Origin: Bifidobacterium choloepi
GTDB taxonomy: Bacteria > Actinomycetota > Actinomycetes > Actinomycetales > Bifidobacteriaceae
Assembly: GCF_010667615.1 (NCBI RefSeq)
Contig: NZ_VYSG01000002.1
Coordinates: 248,001-312,000, forward strand
Direction of reading: 5' to 3'
Length of the DNA: 64,000 bases
A program made the position numbers and the translations under genes. Under the pieces are notes generated by a model. That model was given only the letters and a program-made list of their open reading frames with translations. It was not told where the DNA came from and made no database searches. Positions 18,765 to 27,017 of the stretch are shown one piece after another; position 1 is the first letter of the stretch, and each line of letters opens with the position of its first letter.

Positions 18765-19571
18765 CTAGTTCGTGCCGATGCTCATCGTCTCCGGCAGCGT
18801 GCTGCCGCCGTCGATGACGATCTGCGAGCCGGTGATGTAGCTCGCCTCGTCGGAACCGAGGAACGCGAACAGCTCGCCGACCTCGTCCGGCCTGGCGAGT
18901 CGCTTCATCGGCACGCCGACGGCGATGTCGTCGATCGCCGCCTCCGGATTGTCCGGATTCGACTCGACGGCCATCTTCTCGACCATCGGCGTCCTCGCGT
19001 AGCCGAGCTGCGAGCAGTTGACGCGGATATGCCGGTCGGCGTATTCGACGGCGAGGCACTTCGTCAGGCCGACGAGCGCCGCCTTTGTCATCGCGTAGGC
19101 CGCCTCGCCGGCGTCGGCGACGATGTCGCCGGTCACCGACGACGCGATGACGATCGCGCCCCTGCCCTCGTCGAGCATGTACGGGATGACGGCCTGGCAG
19201 GTGTTCCATACGCCCTTGATGTTCACGTCGATGTGGAAGTCGCGCATCTCGTCGCTCATCTGCTCGAACGGCGCGAGCCGGCAGACGCCGGCGTTGCAGC
19301 AGGCGACGTCGAGCGAGCCGAACGTGTCATGGGCGAGCTTCGCCGCGGCGACCATCGCGTCGCGGTCGGCGACGTTGGCCGTGACGGTGACGAGCTCGGC
19401 GTCCGGATACAGTTCGCGGATATGGTCCGCCGTCGCCTCGACCGCCGGATCGAGGTCGACCATGCAGACCTTCGCGCCGTACTTCGCGTACACCTCGGCG
19501 ATGCCTGCGCCGAGTCCCGCCGCGGCTCCCGTCACGAGTGCCGCCTTGCCTTCGAGTTTCCGCTGTGCCAT
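18765..19571 (-). CDS. ucpA: SDR family oxidoreductase, UcpA-like
   Basis: This 268-residue classical short-chain dehydrogenase/reductase has the cofactor motif TGAAAGLGAG, NAG in CCNAGVCRLA, catalytic Ser in SSVTGD and the YxxxK pair in AYAMTK. The Asp in MVDLDP after strand 2 suggests NAD rather than NADP. RDFHIDVNIKGVWN and IDGGSTLPETMSIG are nearly identical to the UcpA group, whose substrate is not established. AAAGGAG precedes the ATG. It lies downstream of the APC permease on the same strand, separated by 141 bp that contain a tetranucleotide tract, so it may share a transcript or have its own promoter near GATACA. Confidence 0.87.
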   Translation of the reverse strand: MAQRKLEGKAALVTGAAAGLGAGIAEVYAKYGAKVCMVDLDPAVEATADHIRELYPDAELVTVTANVADRDAMVAAAKLAHDTFGSLDVACCNAGVCRLAPFEQMSDEMRDFHIDVNIKGVWNTCQAVIPYMLDEGRGAIVIASSVTGDIVADAGEAAYAMTKAALVGLTKCLAVEYADRHIRVNCSQLGYARTPMVEKMAVESNPDNPEAAIDDIAVGVPMKRLARPDEVGELFAFLGSDEASYITGSQIVIDGGSTLPETMSIGTN

Positions 19572-19614
19572 GGTTCATGACTCCTTTGTCGTCGGGATTG
19601 TCTGTGTATCAGTG

Positions 19615-19658
19615 GGTTGGTTGATTGATTGAATGAATGACTGGTTGGTCGACTGGAC
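19615..19658. repeat. Tetranucleotide ladder tract upstream of the UcpA-like gene
   Basis: For 44 bp every fourth base is G, in steps GGTT GGTT GATT GATT GAAT GAAT GACT GGTT GGTC GACT GGAC. Neighbouring units are identical or differ by one base, as expected from repeated slippage plus mutation. It lies 44-87 bp upstream of the UcpA-like start codon on the minus strand. Confidence 0.8.
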
Positions 19659-19712
19659 CGATCGGCTCTGCGGCGGCATGGCCGGACGGCCGGACTGCCG
19701 CGCGAATCGTGC

Positions 19713-21140
19713 CTAGAATTCCTCGACACCGTCCGGCGTCTCGATGGTCACCTTGCTCTTCTTCCAGCGCACGAGGACCATCCACAGCCAGATGACGACG
19801 CCGATGCCGAGGTAGACGCCGAACGACACCCACGAGCCGACGCCCTGGCCAAGCGTGCAGAAGAACGCGATCGCGACCATGATGACCATCGCGAGGATGC
19901 GCATGACGTCGCCGCCGCGCACCTTGTTCCTGTTGTGCGCATACCAGTCGGGATGCTTGCGGTGCATGCGCACGGCCGAGATCATCGTCAGCGCGTAGGC
20001 GCAGGCGCAGCCGAACGACATGAGGTTGAAGAAGTCGTTCATGAACGTGCCGGCGTTCTGCAGCAGGATGAACACGAGGCTGACGGCGAGCAGGAAGATG
20101 TTCGGCAGGATCGGCTGCTGGTGCCTGTTGACCTTCGTGAACGCCTGCGGCAGGAAGTTCTTCGTGCCCATCGAGTACAGCATGCGCACCGTCGACATCC
20201 AGAAGCCGAGGATCGACGCCGTCATGCCGAGCAGGATCGAGACCAGGCCGTAGAGCACGGGCCAGACCCGCCAGCCGAGAATCGTCTCCATCGCCGTGAT
20301 CGTCATGAAGCCGCTCGACGCGTCGCCGGCGAGCAGCTCCTGCGCCGGCGCGAGGCCGGCCACGCAGAAGAAGAAGATGGCGTAGATGGCGCCGCAGGTG
20401 ATGATCGAGCCGCAGATCGCCTTCTTCGTGTTCGACGTCGGGAAATCGCCTTCCTCGACCATCTGCGGCACCGTCTCGAAGCCGAAGAACGGCGTGATCA
20501 GCAGCGCCATGCCGATGATCCAGCCGGGAATGCCGAACGTGCTGTCGAGCGACGTGTACGTGAACGACTGCACGATGTTCGAGAAGCTCCAGTGGCCGCA
20601 GGTCAGGATCAGCAGCGCCGTGATCAGCGTCGTCACGATGTTCGCGAACAGGCAGGTGGCCTGCGCCTTGACGAGGAACTGGATGTCCTGCATGCTCATG
20701 ACGAAGACGGCGAGCAGGATGACGATGCCGATGACGATGATCGCCCCGAAGCTCAGGTTCAGGCCGAACAGCTTGCTGATGAACGTCGCGATGGCCATGA
20801 CGACGGCCGGCGGCACGGCGATCCACGCCGCCATGATCAGCCACGAGGCGAGGAAGCCCACGTGCCTGTTGATGCCGACGGTGTTGTAGATCAGCTCGCC
20901 GCCGGCCGTGCGGAACATCGACGACAGCTCGCTGTAGACGAGCGCCGTCGGCAGGATGGCGATTGTCATCAGCATGAAGGCGAGGAAGACGCCGGAGCCG
21001 CAGTATCCGAAGAACACGGAATCCCAGTAGCTGACGTAGGTGAAGATCGAGCCGGTCGCCACCGTGTAGACGAAGACGAGCTTGAGCGAGCGTTGCAGCC
21101 CCTTGTTCGGGGCTGGCTTGTTGGTTTCGAGATCGGTCAT
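19713..21140 (-). CDS. APC family amino acid permease
   Basis: This 475-residue polytopic transporter has about 12 membrane helices. The first helix region has the broken-helix motif YTVATGSIFTYVSYW, and SMFRTAGGELIYNTVG and PFFGFETVPQMVEEGDFP are typical of the amino acid/polyamine/organocation superfamily. The substrate is not identifiable. ATG 21140 is preceded by AAGG at 8 nt; the same frame stays open far upstream only because it lies antisense to GC-rich genes. It is divergent from rarA (270 bp) and probably the first gene of a unit with the UcpA-like dehydrogenase, suggesting uptake followed by oxidation of one compound. Confidence 0.88.
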   Translation of the reverse strand: MTDLETNKPAPNKGLQRSLKLVFVYTVATGSIFTYVSYWDSVFFGYCGSGVFLAFMLMTIAILPTALVYSELSSMFRTAGGELIYNTVGINRHVGFLASWLIMAAWIAVPPAVVMAIATFISKLFGLNLSFGAIIVIGIVILLAVFVMSMQDIQFLVKAQATCLFANIVTTLITALLILTCGHWSFSNIVQSFTYTSLDSTFGIPGWIIGMALLITPFFGFETVPQMVEEGDFPTSNTKKAICGSIITCGAIYAIFFFCVAGLAPAQELLAGDASSGFMTITAMETILGWRVWPVLYGLVSILLGMTASILGFWMSTVRMLYSMGTKNFLPQAFTKVNRHQQPILPNIFLLAVSLVFILLQNAGTFMNDFFNLMSFGCACAYALTMISAVRMHRKHPDWYAHNRNKVRGGDVMRILAMVIMVAIAFFCTLGQGVGSWVSFGVYLGIGVVIWLWMVLVRWKKSKVTIETPDGVEEF

Positions 21141-21375
21141 GGAGTACCTTCCGGTGCTGTGATCGACATCGCTGTCTTCCTTGACAACGATGTTTACGGT
21201 TATCGTGGGGGAAGAGGCGTAGGGAAGGAGGGCCGCCGGCGGTCGGACGACGCCGTTGTCGTCGCCGCGGCTTATGTCCCATGATAATCGCGACATGCCG
21301 GAGGAACTGTACGACGGGGGTATCGTTTCGTCAAGAATGTTGGCAAAGATGGCCGGAACGGGAGTTGAACAGATG

Positions 21376-21404
21376 TTCGAATGCCGTGTTGCCGGCGCTA
21401 TACT
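21376..21404 (+). promoter_or_regulatory. rarA promoter, leaderless arrangement
   Basis: TATACT (21399-21404) ends 6 nt before ATG 21411, with TTCGAA (21376-21381) at an ideal 17-bp spacer as a moderate -35. No SD sequence is present. Confidence 0.55.
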
Positions 21405-21410
21405 GGCCGT

Positions 21411-22853
21411 ATGAGTCAGCAACAGGATCTGTTCGCCGCGGCGGCCGGCGACGACGATGTCGTCCGTCCGCTCGCCGTCAGGATGCGGCCGTCGACGCTC
21501 GACGACGTCGTCGGCCAGTCGAGGGCGCTGACGCCCGGCTCGCCGCTGCGGCGACTGGCGAACCCCGCGTCGACCGGCAGCCTGACGGCGCCGAGTTCCG
21601 TCATCCTGTTCGGTCCTCCCGGTGTCGGCAAGACGACGCTTGCCCACATCGTCGCCCAGCAGTCCGGCCGCGTCTTCGAGGAGCTGTCGGCCGTGACGTC
21701 CGGCGTCAAGGACGTGCGCGACGTGCTGTCCCGCGCCCGCGAGCGCCTCGTCTCCGAAGGCGTCGAGACGGTGCTGTTCATCGACGAGGTGCACCGTTTC
21801 TCGAAAAGCCAGCAGGACGCACTGCTGCCGAGCGTCGAGAACCGCGACGTCACGTTCATCGCGGCGACGACGGAAAACCCGAGCTTCTCGGTCATCAAGC
21901 CGCTGCTGAGCCGTTCCGTCGTCGTCAAGCTCGAGTCGCTGTCCGGCGACGAGCTGGAAACCGTCGTCAGGCGCGCCGTGCACAGTCCGCGCGGCCTCGG
22001 CGACAGGGTCGACGTGACCGATGCCGCCGTCGACGACATCGTGCGGCTCGCCGGCGGCGACGCCCGCAAGTCGCTGACGATCCTCGAGGCGGCGGCCGGC
22101 GCCGTCACCGGTCCGGTCACCGTCGCGTCGCTCGCCGCCGGCGAAGGCGATGGCGACGGCAAGGAGAACGGGAACGATTCGCCCGGAAACACGCCGAACC
22201 CGGTCGTCACGCCGGACGTCGTCGCCGAGGTCATGGACACGGCGACGATTCGCTACGACAAGGACGGCGACGACCACTACGACGTCGCGTCCGCCTTCAT
22301 CAAGTCGATGCGGGGCTCCGACGTCGACGCGAGCCTGCATTACCTCGCCCGGATGATCAGGGCGGGGGAGGACCCGCGGTTCATCGCCAGGCGCATCATG
22401 ATCGCCGCCGCCGAGGAGGTCGGCATGGCCGCCCCGCAGATCCTGCAGGTCACCGTCGCCGCGGCGCAGGCCGTCGCGATGGTCGGCATGCCGGAAGCGA
22501 GGATCATCCTGTCCGAAGCCGTCATCGCCGTCGCGACGGCGCCGAAATCGAACGCGTCGTACCTGGCGATCAACCAGGCGCTCGAGGACGTCGACAAGGG
22601 CCGCATCGGCCAGGTGCCGCTGCACCTGCGCAACGCGCCGACGGCGCTGATGAAGAGTTGGGGCAACAAGGAAGGCTACGTCTACGCCCACGACGAGCCC
22701 GGCGGCATCGCCACGCAGCAGTACATGCCCGACGAGCTGCTCGGCACCGAGTACTACCACCCGAACAACCGCGGCTATGAACGCGAGATCGGCCCCGCCG
22801 TCGACCGCATGCGCGAGATCATCCACAAGAACGATCCGTCCCGGCGGGGTTGA
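21411..22853 (+). CDS. rarA: Replication-associated recombination protein A (AAA+ ATPase)
   Basis: This 480-residue protein of the RarA/MgsA/WRNIP1 family acts at stalled replication forks. The AAA+ core has Walker A GPPGVGKTT, Walker B VLFIDEVHRF, sensor 1 ATTENPSF and the arginine-containing sensor 2 region (GGDARKSL). The C-terminal tetramerisation domain has the hallmark RIMIAAAEEVGMA and YVYAHDEPGG segments. An insertion with Asp/Gly/Asn-rich sequence at about 240-265 is unusual. ATG 21411 is favoured because TATACT lies 6 nt upstream. Monocistronic, with a terminator about 145 nt after the stop. Confidence 0.94.
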   Translation: MSQQQDLFAAAAGDDDVVRPLAVRMRPSTLDDVVGQSRALTPGSPLRRLANPASTGSLTAPSSVILFGPPGVGKTTLAHIVAQQSGRVFEELSAVTSGVKDVRDVLSRARERLVSEGVETVLFIDEVHRFSKSQQDALLPSVENRDVTFIAATTENPSFSVIKPLLSRSVVVKLESLSGDELETVVRRAVHSPRGLGDRVDVTDAAVDDIVRLAGGDARKSLTILEAAAGAVTGPVTVASLAAGEGDGDGKENGNDSPGNTPNPVVTPDVVAEVMDTATIRYDKDGDDHYDVASAFIKSMRGSDVDASLHYLARMIRAGEDPRFIARRIMIAAAEEVGMAAPQILQVTVAAAQAVAMVGMPEARIILSEAVIAVATAPKSNASYLAINQALEDVDKGRIGQVPLHLRNAPTALMKSWGNKEGYVYAHDEPGGIATQQYMPDELLGTEYYHPNNRGYEREIGPAVDRMREIIHKNDPSRRG

Positions 22854-22997
22854 CGGTGGGGCCGTGCGGTGGCGTCGTCGACTTGCGAAATTCATCAATG
22901 CTGGCATCCCGGGAACGACATCGCCGCCGACCGACGCCTTTAGCCCGTAAGTTGTAGGTGGAGGGAAGGATTGTCGAGGCTGCGGGGGTAGTATCCG

Positions 22998-23022
22998 ATG
23001 TTGTTTCGATTCGACATTTTTT
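22998..23022 (+). terminator. Intrinsic terminator after rarA
   Basis: ATGTTG/CGACAT stem (one G-U pair, 8-nt loop) runs directly into six T residues. It lies 145 nt past rarA and upstream of the promoter of the first MFS gene. Confidence 0.6.
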
Positions 23023-23046
23023 CGTGCGCAATCCATAAACCGTGCC

Positions 23047-23074
23047 TTGCCGGGGATTCCGGGGGCCGTATTCT
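23047..23074 (+). promoter_or_regulatory. Promoter of the first MFS exporter gene
   Basis: TTGCCG (23047-23052) and TATTCT (23069-23074) are separated by 16 bp; the start would be near 23081, leaving a leader of about 25 nt with AGGGGAA before ATG 23106. Confidence 0.5.
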
Positions 23075-23105
23075 GTTGCCTATCGTGTGAAGAACCACAG
23101 GGGAA

Positions 23106-24722
23106 ATGAAACAAGAAGAGTTCATTCTCGACAATTCCAATCCCGAACTCGTGGCCGAATCGGCCGCCGATCTCGAGGACGGCGTCGAAAACCGTCTCGA
23201 GGAAGAGGAACAGCTCATTCAGGACGAATGGGGCGCCCCGGTCGCCGAAGCCGACGGCGACCAGACCATCCCGAAGAGACTGATCGGCTCGATCGCCGCC
23301 GTCGGCTCGCTCGCGTTCCTCGGCATCCTGACCGAGACGCTGATGACGGTCCTGTTTCCGGCGCTGATGGAGGAGTTCAACATCTCGACGTCGCTCGTCC
23401 AGTGGGTGACGACGATCTACCTGCTGTCCGTCGCCGCGACGATGCCGCTGTCCGGCTTCCTCAACCGCCGATTCACGCTCAAGTCGCTGTTCGTCGCCGC
23501 CGTCGCGCTGGCGGTCATTGGCTCGGTCATCATGATCTTCGGCTACCGGTTCTGGCTCGTCCTCGTCGCCCGCTGCCTGCAGGGCATCGGCTCCGGCATC
23601 GCGACGCCGCTGATGATGAACATCATCCTCGAGCAGTCGCCGAAGACGAAGATCGGCCGGCTCATGGGCGTCGGCGCGCTCGTCATCACCGTCGCGCCGG
23701 CCATCGGCCCGACCGTCGGCGGCGCCGTCTCTGCCGTCTGGCCGTGGAGGACCGTCTTCATGATCGTCGTTCCGATCCTCGTCCTCGTCTCGCTGCCGCT
23801 CGGCCTGCACTGCATCGAGCAGAAGCGTCCGACCGAGGCCGCGCACCTCAACGCCGTCCAGTTCGTCGCCGTCGTCGTGGCGCTCGTCGGCCTGCTGTTC
23901 GGCGTCAACGAACTCGGCGTCGCCATCTCCGACGGAGTCTCCGGCGCGCCGGCGGCCGGTTCCATTGTTGCCGCCGTCGCCTCGCTCGTCATTGGTCTGG
24001 CCTCGCTCGTCTTCTTCTGCTGGTCGGCACGCAAGTCGTTCTCGCCGCTCATCCGCCTCGGTTGGCTCCGTGACCGCGTCAACCTGCTCCACGTCGTCGC
24101 CTACGCCCTGCTGCCGCTGCTGAGCTTCGGCTTCGGCTACGTCATCACCAACCTCGCCCAGCTGTCGCTGGGCACCGACGCGCTGATCGCCGGCCTGCTG
24201 ATGATGCCGGGCGCCCTCGTGGGCGCGCTGTGCGCGCCGCTCGGCGGCATGATGTACGACCGTTTCGGCGCCGTCAAGCCGATCGTGGGCTCGCTGATCG
24301 CCTGCGGCGTCGGCCTCGTGCTGCTGTTCGTGTTCTCGGCGCACCTGACGCCGTTCACGCTCGCCGCGTTCTTCTTCCTGTTCGGCGTCGGCTATGCCCT
24401 GTGCATTTCGAACATCATGACGAGCGGCATGTCCGGCATCCCCGGTCCGTTCATGCCGGACGGCAACGCCGTGTTCAACACCGTCATGCAGTTCGGCGGC
24501 GCCGCCGGCATCACGCTGTTCTCGACGATCATGGCGATCTGCCAGGCCGGCCACGGCACGATCGGCTCCGCCGCCTACGTCAGGGCGACCACCAGTGGCG
24601 GTACGTGGATCTTCCTGACGATGCTCGTCGTCTTCGCTGTCGCGTTCGCCTGCCTGCTGACCGCCTTCCGCCTGCGCAGGGCCCGGCTCGCGAAGGCCGG
24701 GACGGACAAGTCGGCCCGGTAA
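23106..24722 (+). CDS. MFS transporter, DHA2 (EmrB/QacA-type), copy 1
   Basis: This 538-residue major facilitator has 14 predicted membrane segments after an acidic 57-residue N-terminal tail. It carries the DHA2 motif A variant NRRFTLKSLF after helix 2 and motif C-like ALVITVAPAIGPTVGG in helix 5, the drug:H+ antiporter signature. The typical role is export of toxic organic compounds. It is the first of three adjacent paralogues, each with its own upstream region, so they are probably expressed independently. No TetR or MarR regulator gene is beside it. Family certain, substrate unknown. Confidence 0.9.
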   Translation: MKQEEFILDNSNPELVAESAADLEDGVENRLEEEEQLIQDEWGAPVAEADGDQTIPKRLIGSIAAVGSLAFLGILTETLMTVLFPALMEEFNISTSLVQWVTTIYLLSVAATMPLSGFLNRRFTLKSLFVAAVALAVIGSVIMIFGYRFWLVLVARCLQGIGSGIATPLMMNIILEQSPKTKIGRLMGVGALVITVAPAIGPTVGGAVSAVWPWRTVFMIVVPILVLVSLPLGLHCIEQKRPTEAAHLNAVQFVAVVVALVGLLFGVNELGVAISDGVSGAPAAGSIVAAVASLVIGLASLVFFCWSARKSFSPLIRLGWLRDRVNLLHVVAYALLPLLSFGFGYVITNLAQLSLGTDALIAGLLMMPGALVGALCAPLGGMMYDRFGAVKPIVGSLIACGVGLVLLFVFSAHLTPFTLAAFFFLFGVGYALCISNIMTSGMSGIPGPFMPDGNAVFNTVMQFGGAAGITLFSTIMAICQAGHGTIGSAAYVRATTSGGTWIFLTMLVVFAVAFACLLTAFRLRRARLAKAGTDKSAR

Positions 24723-24895
24723 ATACATGGTACCTTGAGGAGGAATGCTCCCTTCGCGGGGACCTTTCCTCCCCATGCGCCACGCCGGCGAAACGGCCAG
24801 ATCTGGCCTCGGGCGGAGGAATCGTGCCGATGGGGATTCCAGCCGTGCGCCTACACTGCGAATCAGTGACGAAATAATCGAAGACGGATCCAAGA

Positions 24896-24940
24896 CCTAC
24901 GGACGAAAACGAGATTTTCGTTGGCGTAGGCTTTATTTTT
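24896..24940 (+). terminator. Intrinsic terminator between MFS copies 1 and 2
   Basis: CCTACG/CGTAGG (24896-24901, 24925-24930) and ACGAAAA/TTTTCGT (24903-24909, 24915-24921) stack with a small internal loop and are followed by CTTTATTTTT. It is 173 nt after copy 1 and 80 nt before copy 2, so attenuation of copy 2 is also possible. Confidence 0.7.
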
Positions 24941-25019
24941 GCCGTTTTTCTGTCGATGCTTTCGTCAAGTGGCCCCGCGATTTTCGGGGAATCTCAAGAC
25001 ATAGGGAGTGCCACGCTGC

Positions 25020-26729
25020 ATGAGTGAAGAACGGACTGTGGACATCGAAACCGAAGGAAACGACGGCGAACCGACGAGGGTCGAGGAGGCCTTCGTCAAC
25101 GGCGACGACCGACAGATGGTCATCGAACCGGCTATGGAAGCCGGCGGCGTCGCCCATGTCGTCATCGAGGAACCGCTGGACGACGGTTCCGACGCCATCC
25201 CGATCGCCGTCGTGCCCGGCACGAAGGAAGCCGACGCGCAGTCGACGGCCCTCGACCGCGACGAGGACGAGAAGATCCCCGGCAAGCTCATCGGTTCCAT
25301 CTTTGGCTGCGGCCTGCTCGCGTTCATCGGCGTCCTCACCGAAACCTGCATGAACGTGCTGTTCCCGGCGCTGATGGAGGAATTCAACCTGACGACCAGC
25401 ACCGTGCAGTGGGTGACGACGATCTACCTGCTGACCGTCTCGTCGATCATGCCGCTGTCGAGCTACCTCAAGCGCCGCTTCACGCTGAAGTCGCTGTTCG
25501 TCACGGCGATCACCTGCGCCTGCGTCGGCGCCGTCATCATGATCTTCCAGCACGCGTTCTGGATCCTGCTGATCGCCCGCGTCATCCAGGGCGTGGCGAC
25601 CGGCATCGCCGTCCCGCTGATGATCAACGTCATCCTCGAGCAGTCGCCGCGCTCGAAGGTCGGCCGCCTGATGGGCGTCGGCGCCCTCGTCATCGGCGTC
25701 GCCCCGGCCCTCGGTCCGACCGTCGGCGGCCTGGTGACGATGGTGCTGCCGTGGCGCTGGATCTTCGTGTTCGTGCTGCCGTTCCTGCTGCTCGTCTCGC
25801 TGCCGCTCGGCGCCTGCTGCATCCAGCAGAAGAAGCCGACCGAGGCCGCCGAGCTCAACGTCGTCCAGTTCGTCTCGATCGTCATCGCTCTCGTCGGACT
25901 CGTGCTCGGCGTCACCGAAGTCGGCGAGGCCATCGGCGACGCCGTCGCCGGCGCCGTGTCCGCGGGCACCGTCGTCGTCGGCGTCGTCGCCCTCGTCGTC
26001 GGCATCGCGTCGCTCGTGTTCTTCTGCTGGAGCACGCGGCGCTCGTTCTCGCCGCTCATCCGCCTCGGCTGGATGCGCGACCCGGTCGCGACGATGCAGG
26101 TGCTGTCCTACTTCATGCTCGCCACGCTGATTATCGGCTTCGGCTACCTGATCCCGAACCTCGCGCAACTCTCGCTCGGCGCGCCGACGTTCACCGCCGG
26201 CCTGCTCATCATGCCGGGCGCCCTCGCCGCCGCCGTCTGCGCGCCGATTGGCGGCACGCTGTTCGACCGCCTCGGCCCGGTCAGGCCGATCCTGACCGGC
26301 ATCGTGCTGTGCATCGTCGGCATCGCGTCGCTGCTGTGCTTCTCGCAGCACCTCAACTCCACGCTGCTTGCCTGCCTGTACATCTTCTTCGGCGTCGGCT
26401 TCGCGCTGTCCGCGTCGAACATCATGACGAACGGCATCAACGGCATCGCCGGACCGTTCGTGCCGGACGGCAACGCCGTGTTCAACACGTTCAACCAGTT
26501 CGGCGGCGCCGCCGGCACCGCGATCTTCACGACGATCATGGCCGTCTGCCAGGCCGGCCACGGCACGCTCGGCGACGCCAGCTACCGGCAGGCGTCGACG
26601 AACGGCGGCACCGCCATCCTCGTCGTCATGCTGGTCATCGCGCTGCTCGCGTTCGCGATGATGATCGTCGTGTTCCGCACCCAGAAGAAGCGCGGCATCA
26701 ATCTCAACCGTTCCGTCTCGAACGAGTAG
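25020..26729 (+). CDS. MFS transporter, DHA2 (EmrB/QacA-type), copy 2
   Basis: This 569-residue paralogue of the preceding gene has the longest acidic N-terminal tail (about 90 residues) and then the same 14-helix core: KRRFTLKSLFV after helix 2, ALVIGVAPALGPTVGG in helix 5 and PFVPDGNAVFNTFNQFGG late in the protein. Where copies 1 and 3 have TLFSTI, it has AIFTTI. It probably exports a related but not identical substrate. GGGAG at 25004 precedes ATG 25020 by 11 nt; GTG 25008 is too close to it. Own terminator follows at 26794. Confidence 0.9.
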   Translation: MSEERTVDIETEGNDGEPTRVEEAFVNGDDRQMVIEPAMEAGGVAHVVIEEPLDDGSDAIPIAVVPGTKEADAQSTALDRDEDEKIPGKLIGSIFGCGLLAFIGVLTETCMNVLFPALMEEFNLTTSTVQWVTTIYLLTVSSIMPLSSYLKRRFTLKSLFVTAITCACVGAVIMIFQHAFWILLIARVIQGVATGIAVPLMINVILEQSPRSKVGRLMGVGALVIGVAPALGPTVGGLVTMVLPWRWIFVFVLPFLLLVSLPLGACCIQQKKPTEAAELNVVQFVSIVIALVGLVLGVTEVGEAIGDAVAGAVSAGTVVVGVVALVVGIASLVFFCWSTRRSFSPLIRLGWMRDPVATMQVLSYFMLATLIIGFGYLIPNLAQLSLGAPTFTAGLLIMPGALAAAVCAPIGGTLFDRLGPVRPILTGIVLCIVGIASLLCFSQHLNSTLLACLYIFFGVGFALSASNIMTNGINGIAGPFVPDGNAVFNTFNQFGGAAGTAIFTTIMAVCQAGHGTLGDASYRQASTNGGTAILVVMLVIALLAFAMMIVVFRTQKKRGINLNRSVSNE

Positions 26730-26793
26730 GCCCGTTCCGGACGGATGGTTCCGTTCCGGACGGACAGCGCCGCCGACGGCGACACTCTTGGCC

Positions 26794-26819
26794 CCCGACC
26801 TGTTGTCGGGAGCTATTTT
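26794..26819 (+). terminator. Terminator after MFS copy 2
   Basis: CCCGAC/GTCGGG stem with a 5-nt loop, followed by AGCTATTTT. A short direct repeat CCGTTCCGGACGGA occurs twice just before it (from 26733). Confidence 0.5.
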
Positions 26820-27017
26820 GTACGCTGCATCGTGGTTTGATTCGTAGCCCCTCAGTCAGAAGTTCCTTCTGTTCGTATGCCTGAGCCGGAGTGAAGGATG
26901 ACCGGTACGCCGGCCGTATATTTCTCACGAAAACGGTACAGACAGTCCTGCAGTCCTGTCGCACGATCCGCGCGTGCCAACCTGCCCAGACCAGACAACG
27001 GACAAGAGAGTGAATCC

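Noticed and set aside
19713..24893. A 1726-codon uninterrupted minus-strand frame
   Set aside because: Only the last 476 codons encode a protein with recognisable helices; the rest is antisense to rarA and the first MFS gene, where GC-rich codons remove stop codons. The true start at 21140 has an SD.
24745..25023. A 92-codon frame whose stop overlaps the ATG of MFS copy 2 (ATGA)
   Set aside because: GAGGAGGA abuts the ATG too closely, the product is rich in rare AGA/AGG codons and reads through the terminator hairpin; the ATGA overlap is probably chance.
26898..27017. Longer N-terminus for MFS copy 3 (ATG 26898 with GGAG)
   Set aside because: A TATATT -10 at 26927 lies inside it and the added residues resemble no part of the other two copies; still not fully excluded.
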